From: Sarcophilus harrisii
Taxonomy: Eukaryota; Chordata; Mammalia; Dasyuromorphia; Dasyuridae
Assembly: GCF_902635505.1 (NCBI RefSeq)
Contig: NC_045429.1
Span: forward strand, 31,887,257 to 31,951,256
Direction of reading: 5' to 3'
DNA: 64,000 bases
Below the pieces are notes generated by a model that was not told the origin of the DNA, did not search any database, and saw nothing but the letters and a program-made list of their open reading frames with translations. Positions 47,724 to 57,790 of this stretch are shown in pieces. The translations under genes and the position numbers were made by a program. Position 1 is the stretch's first letter. Each line of letters begins with the position of its first letter.

Positions 47724-47836
47724 TGCCCTCTAGCCCCGTCCCAGACTGGTGTGTGCTGACAAACTCTCTGTGCCAACCCCAGAATTTATGTCTGGGAACA
47801 GTTAGAAGCCCCCAGGTGCATCTCAACTGCCACAAT
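47724..47836. repeat. 113-bp direct repeat, copy 2
   Basis: Identical to 46803-46915, same orientation, start-to-start distance 921 bases. The flanks on both sides differ from those of copy 1. Confidence 0.97.
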
Positions 47837-47839
47837 CAT

Positions 47840-48449
47840 GTCTGCCTCTCCTGCTTCAGAATCTGCCATGTGTACAGTATACATTTCCTCTTCAAATTTA
47901 AAAAAAACAATACATCAGACAAGCAACATCTTTTTATAAATTAATTTTTGAATTGGTGCATTTGGTAATTGTACAAGGAAATGGTTTCCAAAGCAACTTC
48001 TGATTAATTCAAACACAGAGTTAACATCCTTCTGAAGAACTTAATTTCTTATCTTCAATATCTGCCCACTCCCATACAAACAACCGGCAGAACAATGTAA
48101 ATCCCTGTACACGTATTATTTTCAATAAGTTATTACCACGGGGAACTGGGATTCGATTTTTTTATGTGTGTTTCAAAACATCGCAAATTTATTTGATGAC
48201 AGATATATAGGAATAAGGAGAAAAGTAGTCATGCAATGGTACTGAGTAAAGTTTTGCTGAAAAAAATAAATTTTTGATAATTCAACAATATAATCAGGGC
48301 ATTGATTTCTTTAAAACAAATGCCAGTTTTTGTCACAAATCAAAAGGGAAAAGGATGTGCCATCTCGGTTGAGTGTAGCAGCATTTCTGAGCAGATCGTT
48401 AGCTGAAAAATGTGTCTACAGAAGAAGTAGAGTAATAAGGTAGAAAGAA
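47840..48449. other. Unique intergenic segment
   Basis: No repeat family recognised. Mixed AT-rich sequence with several CG dinucleotides preserved. It could hold noncoding conserved DNA, not tested. Confidence 0.3.
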
Positions 48450-48580
48450 TCTAAATGCACTGCAAAAAACCTGGGTCCTTGTCCTGATTCTGACACCCAT
48501 GTGACTTTGAGTCAAGCACAGAACTGTTCTAGGCCTTTTCTTCTTCTGCAGAATTAGATTGGATGGTTAGGCTCCTTATC
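48450..48580 (+). mobile_element. MIR-like SINE, diverged
   Basis: acctgggtccttgtcctgat, acccatgtgactttgagtca and gcagaattagattggatggt keep the MIR core order. Old. Confidence 0.5.
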
Positions 48581-48849
48581 AATCAAGAATTAAAATTCTT
48601 TATTAAATTAAAATTTTAATTAAGAATTAAAATTCTACATCATCTCCAATCTGACTCCATTGTTTCACTCTATTCTCTTTTTCACCTACTTCAGGGTTCC
48701 AGCCATGTTGAATTACTGGCCCTCTCAAAAATATTTCCTCCTTTTGCCTTTCTCTATACTTTTGGCCCAGGAAGCTCTCCGTCTCCTTCCTATTGATCAT
48801 CCATCCTTTGGATTAAAATAATTAACATAGAAAGCCATTTATTTTGTTG

Positions 48850-49092
48850 TTCAGTCATCTTTTACTCTTGTCCAGTTCTTTGTGACCCAATTGGGGGTCT
48901 TGGCAAAGATACTGGAATGATTTTACATTTCCTCCTCCAGCTCATTTTACAGATAAGGAAACTGAGGCCAACAGGATGACGTGCCATACCCAAGATCACC
49001 CAACTAGTAAAAGTCTGCGGCCAGATTTGAACTCAGGAAGATGTGTCTTCTTGATTCCAGGTCCGGCACTCTATTCATTGGACCATCTGGTG
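48850..49092 (-). mobile_element. Long MIR-related SINE variant, antisense
   Basis: ttgttgttcagtcatctttt, ctttgtgacccaattggggg, ttggcaaagatactggaatg, gataaggaaactgaggccaa and tgattccaggtccggcactc are the antisense order of a SINE with a distinct tail (the gttgttcagtc...tttgtgaccc box). The same family is seen in the forward direction at 49214. Confidence 0.8.
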
Positions 49093-49099
49093 GTCCTAA

Positions 49100-49210
49100 C
49101 CATTTATTAAACACCTATTATGTGCAGGAAACTGGGTTAAACACTGGAGGTATAAAAGACAGAAAAATTAGTCCCAGTCCTCAAAATAGTTGACATTCTA
49201 CTCCTTTTTC
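49100..49210 (-). mobile_element. L2-type LINE 3' end, antisense
   Basis: ccatttattaaacacctatt, atgtgcaggaaactgggtta and gtcctcaaaatagttgacat. It lies between two oppositely oriented SINEs of one family. Confidence 0.5.
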
Positions 49211-49213
49211 TGG

Positions 49214-49455
49214 GGGGGCAGCTAGGTGCCCTGGTGAACAGAATCCTGGTCCTGGAATCAAGAAGGCCTAAATTTAAATCTGGTCTGAGAAACTAGCTAT
49301 GTGACCTTGGGCAGGTCACTTAACCCTGTTGTCCTCAGTTCCCTCTATCGTAAAATGACTTGGAGAAGGAAATGACCAGTTACTCTAGTATTGTCTATAT
49401 CTATATATTGGGGTTCCAGAAAACCCCAAATGGGGTCACAAAACTGAACAACATT
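49214..49455 (+). mobile_element. Long MIR-related SINE variant, sense
   Basis: ggggcagctaggtgccctgg, tagctatgtgaccttgggca, aaaaccccaaatggggtcac and aaaactgaacaaca. Full-length counterpart of the antisense copy at 48850. Confidence 0.8.
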
Positions 49456-49589
49456 TTTCTACACACAGTTCAAAGTCTTTGTCCTTTACTTCCTAAAAGA
49501 AAGTTGCTCCCTTATCTGATCTCAAACCTGTGTGTATCTTTTATGCATTTCTCACATGTAACTTCACATTATCATCACTTGTGAATAAC

Positions 49590-49700
49590 TCATCATCTCT
49601 AATATACAATAAGCTCCTTGAGAACAGGACCCCATCTACTTTATTACTTTATCTACCTCCTCCAGGACATTGTCCATATCATAATAGGTGTTTGTGGAGT
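49590..49700 (+). mobile_element. L2-type LINE 3' end, sense
   Basis: atacaataagctccttgaga, acaggaccccatctacttta and cataataggtgtttgtgg. Terminal fragment. Confidence 0.5.
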
Positions 49701-50204
49701 GAAATTATAATCATAGTTTGTTTTATATCCAGATGTATCTGAAAGGTCCCTCAGTACCACCCCCAGGGTCTCTGAATTTAGACTTTCCTCCACATGCCAT
49801 GATGTCCCTCTCAGAGAGTTTCCACCCTGCCTTCATGGAACCATGTCTCCAATCTAGACGATCTGCCGTACCCACCTAGCACTTTTGGAGAGCTTCAGTG
49901 GTTCCTCCTCATTAAGGAGCTCGAGTGCCCTATCATTAACTGGCTTGTCTCATGGCTATATGGTATTCCTGGAGATATCACCTGTAGATTCCCTTTTCTG
50001 AAAGAAGAGCAGATGAATGATGGTTAGTTAGATGAACTGCCTAAAGTTTTCTTTTTCTTTCTTTCTTTTTTTCTTTTGCCTAGAGTTTTCAACCAAATCT
50101 TCCATGAAAAAGCTTCTTAGGCTGCAAAAGACTCAGAGCCCAGTTCACAAGAGTCTAGCTTTGCCAATGATCTGCTGGATTATCTTAGAGAGTCATATAA
50201 CAAG

Positions 50205-50400
50205 GTGTAATGGAAAGAGCATTGCATTTCGAATCCATTTAGACTCAGTGGGGGATTGTAGTGCAAAAAGCATTGGGTATCAAGTCGGAGGATTCCTGGG
50301 TTCAAATCATGACTCTTGATATTTTCTGTGATTTGGAGGAAGTCACTTCACTGCTTTTGACCTCCATTTCATTGTCTTTAAGATGAGGGAGTTGGACATC
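50205..50400 (+). mobile_element. MIR-like SINE, diverged
   Basis: tgtaatggaaagagcattgc, then a second head-like agtgcaaaaagcattgggta, ttcctgggttcaaatcatga and catttcattgtctttaagat. It may be one SINE inserted into or next to another. Confidence 0.5.
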
Positions 50401-50539
50401 ATAAATATATTAGAGGAGCAAGGAAGATATTGCCTTTCAGATCTGTGGGTAGGGAAAGATTCAGGATGAAACAAGGGATAAAGAATAAAAAAGATAAAAG
50501 TAGGAAACCAGAGAATTGGTTTCTGGGATAAAGACATTT

Positions 50540-51600
50540 CCCAAATATATAAGGAGCAGCTTCAAATTTATAACAGACGACTATCCCCTACTTGATAAAT
50601 GGTCAAAGGATATAAACAGGCAGTTTTCAGGGAAAAAAAAAAAAAAACAACAATATGATATGGGGGGAGGGAATCCTCCATGTCACTAATAATTAGAGAA
50701 AAGTGGACAAAATGGAAAATGATAAATGTTGGAAGGACTATGGGAAAATAGGTACATTAATATTCTGTTGGTGGAGCTGTAAATTGGTCCTGCCATTGTG
50801 GCAAGCTGTACCCCAAAAGTTACTGAACTGCTTATGTCCTTTGATCCAGCGATACCACTATGAGGTCAATTCACCAAAGCAATCCAAGAAAGAAGCAAAA
50901 AAGTACACACACAAAAAAAAAGTATAGCAGCTCTTTTTGTAGTAACAAAGCCCTAACTAAGGTGTGCGTGTGAGGGAAACCTATCAATTAGGGCAGGGTT
51001 GGGGAACCTTTTTTCTGCCAAGATCCATTTGGATATTTATAACATCATTTTCAGGCCATACAAAATTATCTACTTGTAAAACTCTAGTGGTAAAAGGTTG
51101 TTGTCTTTAGTTTTCAGCTCATCCTTGCCCGTGTCGCCTTAGCCTTATATGGCCCTCAAGCCAGACGTTCCCCACCCCTGAGGTAGGGAAAAGCTGAACA
51201 AATTATGGTATACAAATATAATGTAATGCTATTGTTTTGTTTTTTTAAAAAATTGTGAAGGGGATGATTTCTGAGAAACCTAAAAAGACTTGTGTGCACT
51301 GATGCAGAGTCAAGTGGATGAAAACATATAGAGTAACCTCAACATTATAATGTCTCGAAACTTCTAAAGACCTAACAGCTCTGATAAATGTAAGGACTAA
51401 TCATAATTCTAGAATGGTCACAGTGAAACATATAACCCACCTCAGACAAGTTTTGGATTTAATGTGTAAATTAAAACATATATTCATGTATGGGTTCTGG
51501 GATATGTCCACTGTAGGAATTTTCATTACCTTAGAATGGAATGGAGATAAAATAGTTTGGTGTTTTTGTGGGGTTTTTTTGTTTTTTTATTAAAATGATG
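50540..51600 (+). mobile_element. Sense L1 3' portion, split by a hAT element
   Basis: ttgataaatggtcaaaggat, gataaatgttggaaggacta, ttctgttggtggagctgtaa and ctttgatccagcgataccac (end of ORF2) continue after the hAT insert with aaaagctgaacaaattatgg, gtgcactgatgcagagtcaa and the 3' UTR. Decayed and inactive. Confidence 0.78.
50986..51188. mobile_element. hAT-type element inserted in L1
   Basis: The element is 50994-51180 (187 bp). It begins cagggttggggaacc and ends ttccccacccctg, an inverted pair. The flanking octamers aattaggg and aggtaggg match at 6 of 8 positions, and the L1 consensus resumes directly after them. Confidence 0.8.
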
Positions 51601-51717
51601 AGTGAATTGGACTAGGTGATTTCTTCATTCTTTTTTATCCCTAAATCTATGATTCTATGTCAGCTTCTTTTTTGTTGTTTTTAAATGTTTTATTACCAAT
51701 TAATCAAACATTTTTAT

Positions 51718-51830
51718 TGCTATTTGATTCCCAATAAACATGTATTAATTGCCACTTATGTGCCAGGAACTATTCAAGTTGCTGGGATACAAAATCAAAA
51801 AATGAAACAGTCCATGCCCTCTACTTTTTC
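51718..51830 (-). mobile_element. L2-type LINE 3' end, antisense
   Basis: aaacatgtattaattgccac, ttatgtgccaggaactattc, ctgggatacaaaatcaaaaa and cagtccatgccctctac. Confidence 0.55.
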
Positions 51831-52551
51831 CAAAAAATAACATATAATGATGATGATGACGACCAATTTGCTCTGTTTCCTCCCAATCTCTACTCCTTTG
51901 TACCTACAGAGATTTGCTGCCATTGTGTATTCAGTTATAGTCAAGCCTGACAAAGAATTATTTGGGGAGATCAGAAGCACAGATAGGAGGAGGTTGTCGG
52001 GACTGCCTTGGTGAAAGTGGCCAAGAAGGGACTGCTGTTGGATGCACTGCTTGTCCCAGAGCCCCTCACTACCAGAAACTTTGAAATCAAAAGTATCTCC
52101 TTTATCTCACCCCATTGTCTTCTATTCACCAGAGCTATTCTTTTGGCGTCCACAATTCACTTGTCCCAAAGAGGCAACTGAATAAAAAAAAAAAAACCCC
52201 ACAAGCCAGGGTGCCCTCCAAATATATTTTCAGATCACTTCTTGCCTTTAACCCCCACCTCCCTTCTGATTTAGGTCATTTGATCTTGAAAGGCAAGACT
52301 TCTAATGTTTCCTGCATCATTCCTTCCCCTACTGGAAAGATCCAAATTTATAACCCATAAACAGCCAGTGTTGCAGAACCTCTTCCTAGAAGTTCTTGAC
52401 TCCTTAGTCAGAAGACACTGGCTCTTTCCATTAGATTGCTTTGTCTCAAAGGGTCTGGGGAGTAAAATGCTTGGTAATCAATGAAGTGCTATGTAAATAT
52501 AAATTTATCATCCTTACTATGTTGCTGTTGTTCTCTTCTCTGATGGATTAG
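51831..52551. other. Intergenic segment without recognised repeat
   Basis: Mixed sequence. A 12-base A-run near 52.18 kb suggests a decayed retroposon tail, but no body was recognised. Confidence 0.3.
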
Positions 52552-52722
52552 ACCAGAGATGTTGAATCTTTTTTGGCAATCTGGTGAAGCCTTCTCAGAA
52601 GAATGTTTTTAAATGCATAAAATAAACTGCCTAAGATTACAAAGGAGAGTGCTTGTATGGAAATATAGTTATCAAAATATGTTTTTAAAAATTCATGAAC
52701 ATGGTTATGTTAAGCTTCTTGA
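52552..52722. mobile_element. hAT-type nonautonomous element
   Basis: ttttttggcaatctggtgaa, tttttaaatgcataaaataa, taagattacaaaggagagtg, gttatcaaaatatgttttta and ttatgttaagcttctt show the same order as at 29690, with worn terminal repeats. Confidence 0.6.
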
Positions 52723-52839
52723 TTAGCTTATTTTTTTGAGGGTAAGTAATCAATCTTGTTCAGCTTGCAGCCATCTCTCCCCAACCAGTGTTTAGCATGG
52801 TTCATTCCACCTGGGAGGGCAGAGGGGAAGGCAGTAAGT

Positions 52840-53102
52840 ATTTATTAAGCACCACTGTTTACCACTTTACCAACTGTTACATTACCACTGTTAAGCACTT
52901 TACAGGTAAAGCCTCATTTGATCTTCACACAACTCTAGGAGATGGTATGATTATTATCATTGCCATTTTATAGTTAAGGAAACTGAGGCAGACAGAAGTT
53001 AAGTGATTCACTAGGATTACTCAGCTCCTAAATTTCTGAGGAAGGACTTTCCTGGTTTTCCTGACTCCAGCACTCTCTCCACTATGGCACCCAGCTGCCC
53101 AC
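52840..53102 (-). mobile_element. MIR/CORE-type SINE, antisense
   Basis: ttaagcactttacaggtaaa, ccattttatagttaaggaaa, ctgaggcagacagaagttaa and ccactatggcacccagctgc. A small internal duplication (ccactgttta/ccactgttaa) is present near its left end. Confidence 0.78.
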
Positions 53103-53154
53103 TGGTAAGTTCTTCTTTTCCTCTTCTACTTTTTTTTGGGGGGGGGCTCTTTCT

Positions 53155-53296
53155 AATGTGTTGTCTACCCACATCCATTATTAGAATGTAAGTTCCTTGA
53201 GGGTAAGAATAGTTTTTCTTTTTGCTTGTATTTGTAGCTCCAGCATAGTACTCAGTAAACAGTAAATGCTTAATGAATGTTTATTAAATGAATGTT
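53155..53296 (+). mobile_element. L2-type LINE 3' end, sense
   Basis: ttagaatgtaagttccttga, gggtaagaatagtttttctt, tgtagctccagcatagtact and atgcttaatgaatgtttatt. The best preserved L2-type terminus in the window. Confidence 0.65.
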
Positions 53297-53999
53297 GAGC
53301 TAAAATTCTGTCTCTGAAACTCCCCTGCCCCCCTCTGTTTCTTCAGCTTCTCCCTTCACCACCATCCCACCCTTGGTTCTTCATTTGGCCACTAGACCTA
53401 AGCAAAATGGGGTTGGCTCTCCTACATAATAACTCTACATATTTTTGAAGATCATTTTATTATCATGCTTCTTTCTTGTGTAGGTTAAACCTAGGTAGTA
53501 CCTCCACTGCTTCCTACTATGGCAAGGTCTTCAGTTTTCTCAACATCTCAAGCTCCTCTAGACATTCTCCAAGGATGTGACCCCCATGTCAGTCAATGTG
53601 AACTCAACATCATACATTAACCCATTTTTCTCCATGGCTGCCAGCTTTGAGAATATTTCCCTGGGTTTCCTAAAATACTACACTGAACACATTGGTCTGA
53701 GCCAGACTATAAGACAATTCTCTTAATGTGATCTAGGATAGCATTAGCCCTTCTGGCTACGGTAGTAAATCACCCCTGTTTGGGAAGACACTGTTATAAC
53801 AAAGTGATTTCCTCCTAATTCCTCAATCAGCCAGAAATAATTCATAGTAATCCTCTGGCGGGGAAAAAAGATATGATCAAAATACTCAAGTTCAGTTAAC
53901 CTGAGTTTACTAGATTAAAGTTTTGTATTGGGTAAAACTAACAGTTGAAATGTGTGTATCAATCTAAGATTTGCAAAAGCACTTAAAAAATATCTTATC

Positions 54000-54185
54000 T
54001 GATCATCACTCTTCTGAACAGTATCTCTTCTCTTGGCTTCTATGACAGTGCTCTCTCCTGGTTCTCTTATCTGTTTAATCACACCTTTTAAAGTTTCCTT
54101 TGATTGACAATCATCTATCTCCTGCCACCTGACAACTAGGGTTTCCCAGATCTCTGTGTTGAGCCCATCTTTCTATTCGACATGC
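54000..54185 (+). mobile_element. L2-type LINE ORF2 fragment, sense
   Basis: ctatgacagtgctctctcct, ggttctcttatctgtttaat, gttgagcccatctttctatt in L2-type order. Confidence 0.45.
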
Positions 54186-54239
54186 TTCTATAAGCTTTTG
54201 TTTCTTTTTCCTCCCAAAGAGATGAATTCCTTTCCCCTC

Positions 54240-54365
54240 CTCTCCTCTATTCTTTTATTTCTCTCTCTCTTTTTTTCCTTTCTTTCTCTTTCTTTCCTCC
54301 CTTTTTTTCTCTCTCTCTGTCTCTGTCTCTATCTCTGTCTCTGTCTCTCCCTCTCTCTCTCACCT
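54240..54365. repeat. Polypyrimidine (CT)n tract
   Basis: Long C/T run with tctctctgtctctg-type units. Confidence 0.9.
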
Positions 54366-54454
54366 CTAGTATGGTGGAGGAAGGGAGAATCCTTTCACTC
54401 TTCATATAATATCTTTTTCTTTCCCTTGTCTCAGAGAATTGAAATTAGATCAAC

Positions 54455-54570
54455 AAGCACCCAGCCCTAAATTCAGGAGGACCTAAGTTGAAATCTGGCC
54501 TCAGACTCTTAATACTTCCTAGCTGTGTGATCCTGGGCAAGTCACTTAATCCCAATTGCTTTAAACAAAA
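54455..54570 (+). mobile_element. Marsupial SINE with expanded tail
   Basis: cccagccctaaattcaggag, gacctaagttgaaatctggc, tgatcctgggcaagtcactt and cccaattgctttaaac. The A-tail passes straight into the AAAGG array. Confidence 0.87.
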
Positions 54571-54931
54571 AAAAGGAAAGGAAAGGAAAGGAAAGGAAAG
54601 GAAAGGAAAGGAAAGGAAAGGAAAGGAAAGGAAAGGAAAGGAAAGGAAAGGAAAGGAAAGGAAAGGAAAGGAAAGGAAAGGAAAGGAAAGGAAAGGAAAG
54701 GAAAGGAAAGGAAAGGAAAGGAAAGGAAAGGAAAGGAAAGGAAAGGAAAGGAAAGGAAAGGAAAGGAAAGGAAAGGAAAGGAAAGGAAAGGAAAGGAAAG
54801 GAAAGGAAAGGAAAGGAAAGGAAAGGAAAGGAAAGGAAAGGAAAGGAAAGGAAAGGAAAGGAAAGGAAAGGAAAGGAAAGGAAAGGAAAGGAAAGGAAAG
54901 GAAAGGAAAGGAAAGGAAAGGAAAGGAAAGG
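54571..54931. repeat. (AAAGG)72 perfect pentanucleotide array
   Basis: 361 bases of uninterrupted AAAGG. Since 5 and 3 are coprime, all frames cycle through the same five codons without a stop. The open frames KGKER (plus) and FLSFP (minus) are artefacts. The length is likely to vary between individuals or assemblies. Confidence 0.99.
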
Positions 54932-55254
54932 GTTATAAAATGTTATAAACCTTGAAATCCCCCCCCCTCCACCTCCAGCGCTTTTCAAGATGTTTCTGCA
55001 GCACTGCCTAATGTACTCAGTGTTAGTATAATTTCAAGACATTTTGCCTTTAAACTTGCAGGTGTGCAAAGGAAGTTCATCTCTTGTGTAACTTCTGGCC
55101 GTTTCTTTAGAAACTTGGATGGCAAGAGATTTCCTTTCATTTCAACTTGTCTTCTGCGTTTTCACTCAAATTAAACCCCTTTCTTCCCCTGCGAATAAAG
55201 GGGAGAGGAGAGAAAATTGGTTTTGTCTTTTATTTTAATCATTATTTAGTTGCT
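54932..55254. other. Intergenic segment without recognised repeat
   Basis: Unique-looking sequence between the AAAGG array and the SINE-like element. Contains a C-run at about 54960-54966. Confidence 0.3.
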
Positions 55255-55430
55255 GTGATTGTCCTTCGTTCTCGAAGAGGACATCAGGGAGGGGACATGC
55301 AAGTGAATTAGATGTGCCTCACTTTCCCTGCAGGACCCATCTGGGTTCAGTGGCCAAAGGAGGTGGCCCTGGATGCAGTGGGAGACTTGGGCCTTTGCTC
55401 TAGTAATCTCTAGTCAACTCAACGGTTGTT
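55255..55430 (+). mobile_element. Possible RTE-derived SINE
   Basis: attgtccttcgttctcgaag, aggacatcagg, catctgggttcagtggccaa and tggccctggatgcagtggga. This word order recalls a marsupial SINE thought to depend on an RTE LINE. Family name uncertain. Confidence 0.42.
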
Positions 55431-55500
55431 CATTAAAAACTATGTACTGGGCTAGGTGCTTAGCAAAGTTTAGATAACAACAGATTCCTATTCTTTCAGC
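55431..55500 (-). mobile_element. L2-type LINE 3' end, antisense, short
   Basis: ttcattaaaaactatgtact, gggctaggtgcttagcaaag resembles the antisense terminus. Confidence 0.35.
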
Positions 55501-55799
55501 TGTTGTCATGGGGGAGGGGGAAGTATACACAGTGTTTATATGTGTTTTGTTTTGCTTTGTTTTGAAGCGTGATACTTTCATCCCAGGGAGGCAAAGCAGT
55601 GTTCATTCACAGAGGTAGCACTTGTTCCATGGAGAGGGAAGTTCTTTCTTGGGCAGGCAGAGGTGGAGTGAAAGGCTCCCTGGTCGATATTGGACCAACC
55701 AAGAGGGAAAGGAAACATCCTCCCAACTGCGGAGAAGTACAAAAAATAACCAGAGTATAATAAGCCTTATTTAAAAAAAAAAAAAAAGGTTAAAAAGTA

Positions 55800-56375
55800 T
55801 TTACATACATTTAATACAAAAGTATTAAATCACAAGCCAGTTCCTATGGACTTGTGATGAAGAGAGCCATCTGCACCTAGAGAGAGCGCTGTGAGAACTG
55901 AGTGTGGATCACAACATAGTGTTTTCACTTTTTGTTGTTGCTTGTATTGTGTTTTCTTTCTCATCCCCTACCCGTTTTTGATCTGATTTTTCTTGTGCAG
56001 CATGATCTTTGTGGAAATATGTATTGGGAGGGACAGCTGGGTGGTGCAGTGGATAGAGCACCAGCCCTCCTGAAGTCAGGAGGACCTGAGTTCAAATCTG
56101 ATCTCGGACACTTAACACTTCCTAGCTATGTGACCCTGGGCAAGTCACTTAACCCCAATTGCCTCAGCAAAACAAAAAAATAAATAAATTAAAAAAAATA
56201 TATATATATATGTATAAAAGAATTGAGCATGTTTAACATGTATTGGATTACTTGCCATCTAAGGGAGAGAATGGGGGGAAAGGAGAGAAAAAAAATTGAG
56301 AACACAAGATTTTGCAAGGGTGAATGTTGAAAATTATTCATGCATGTTTTGAAAATTAAAAGCTTTATTTAAAAA
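55800..56375 (+). mobile_element. L1 3' UTR split by a SINE
   Basis: The L1 3' UTR (gccatctgcacctagagaga, gtgtggatcacaacatagtg, ttttgatctgatttttcttg) runs to about 56.02 kb. It resumes at about 56.21 kb (gagcatgtttaacatgtatt, ggattacttgccatctaagg) and ends in ttaaaagctttatt plus A-run. The SINE at 56033-56200 lies between. Confidence 0.8.
56033..56200 (+). mobile_element. Marsupial SINE, full length, inserted in L1
   Basis: gacagctgggtggtgcagtg, gatagagcaccagccctcct, gaagtcaggaggacctgagt, tatgtgaccctgggcaagtc, cccaattgcctcagc and an A-rich tail. Close to the remembered consensus and the best single marker of the host group. A short atatgtat on both sides may be the target duplication. Confidence 0.95.
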
Positions 56376-57237
56376 AAAAAAAGTCTTAAATCAGTGATCA
56401 GGAGCACCAGCTTTTCCAGCAAAAGGGATCTATTTTTGGTAAAGCGTTCCCTCTTACCAAACTAAGTTTCCTCGTTTCTCGTATGATACTCGATGCATCA
56501 TGACTGTAAACAGTAGGAGAAGGCAGAGTACCGACGACATTTGAATGTCCTCAGATCCCATTAATCTGTTCTTTGTTTATTAACAAATGGCGCTCATTCG
56601 GACAGCGTTTACCTTTGAGTAATCTAGCAAATAGAGGCTTGTTATGCAAATCATCCCGTATTTTTAAACCGGAATCCCCAGGGAATTTTAAAATTATTTA
56701 AAGTCTATTCTGATTGTCTAATATAAGGGGGAAAAAGTGCTTTCTGCAATTCCCAACCACCTACGAGCTACCGATGGCAAGGCTGATTACAAACCATTCT
56801 TTTACTTTCATTAAAGGAAGTAGCCCACAGACCTTATCTCTGGCAGTCCTCTGCCTGGTTCCTGTAGCTTCCCCGAAAGTAAGACTCTCTGTTTCTTTGA
56901 AAGGGTGTGTTACTGAGAGTGTATTGGGGGGAGGAGGGGGAAGAAGGCGAGGGGGGGCGTTGTATTATTTTGCAGAAAAGGGGAACAAAATCTCTCCCCT
57001 CAAATCCAGGTTTGAAGACTCGGTGTGCTCCAAACCGCTGCAGCAAAATGAATTTCATTCACTCCGGAGGAAAATCTCGGCGACGTTGCTCTAGACACTG
57101 GGAACTCACAAGTGACAAGTCGCCTGTGGGGAAGCAGCACCAGGCGAGGGAGGATAGTTAATTTGAGTCACTGTTACGAATACCGAGTCTCTCGGAGGCT
57201 TTTCTGTTTGATTAAAGGCGCCAGTATCACTACATCT
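56376..57237. promoter_or_regulatory. Unique block upstream of GFI1, possible enhancer
   Basis: After the L1 tail no transposon is seen for about 850 bases, and CG dinucleotides are kept. It contains an octamer ATGCAAAT (56644-56651) overlapping AAATCATC, and TAAATCA (56387-56393), both with the AATC core bound by GFI1/GFI1B. Function is inference. Confidence 0.3.
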
Positions 57238-57380
57238 TAGAATGTCTGAACTGGAAAGTATCACAGAAGTAATCTGAGCTAATCCACTCAATTGGCAGGC
57301 GGGGAAACTGAGGTCTAGAGAGACGTGATTTGTTCAAGCTACACAGCTTGGGAGGGCAGGGACCAGAAAATGCAAACCTT
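57238..57380 (-). mobile_element. Old MIR-like fragment, antisense
   Basis: gaatgtctgaactggaaagt, ggcggggaaactgaggtcta, gagagacgtgatttgttcaa and gctacacagcttgg resemble an antisense MIR-type core. Confidence 0.45.
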
Positions 57381-57589
57381 TTGAACCTTAAACTGCGTGG
57401 TAACGCTCCACCAGGCTCCTCATTCATACAAACACTATTTCTGGAGTGTTTTCTACTGGATTTAAGCACTGCGTGTGGGCAAGTTCCATAAGTTCCCCGT
57501 GCTGAGGGAGGAGGCGTAATAGTTGAGTTCAAATCGGAACTCTTTAAACCGTAAGAGTTTGGGTATGTCACTCAAGGCCTCCTAGAATC

Positions 57590-57690
57590 TGTGCTTCTTG
57601 AAGGTAAGGGCTATTTTTTGTCTTTCTTTGTATCCCTAGAGCTTGGAGTGGTGCCTGATCTATCATAAAAGGCGCCTGATGAGATTGAAC
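57590..57690 (+). mobile_element. L2-type LINE 3' end, sense
   Basis: tgtgcttcttgaaggtaagg, tgtctttctttgtatcccta and gagcttggagtggtgcctga. Confidence 0.5.
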
Positions 57691-57727
57691 TGATCGAATT
57701 TTATTTTTCTCGGGCGTCAGTCGTTCA

Positions 57728-57790
57728 TTCATCCAACAAGCATTTATTAAGCGCCTGTGGTGTACCGGGCGGATTCCGAGCCTAGCAGAG
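57728..57790 (-). mobile_element. L2-type LINE 3' end, antisense, short
   Basis: caacaagcatttattaagcg and cctgtggtgtaccggg; the last repeat before the GFI1 CpG island. Confidence 0.45.

Noticed and set aside
46803-47836. Reading the two 113-base repeats as short LTRs of a retroelement
   Set aside because: The sequence between them consists of an antisense L1 piece, a hAT-like piece and unique DNA. No primer-binding site, polypurine tract or retroviral protein was seen.
54488-54988. Open frames of about 150 codons on both strands (KGKER and FLSFP repeats)
   Set aside because: They are produced by the AAAGG array, in which no frame can contain a stop. There is no gene.
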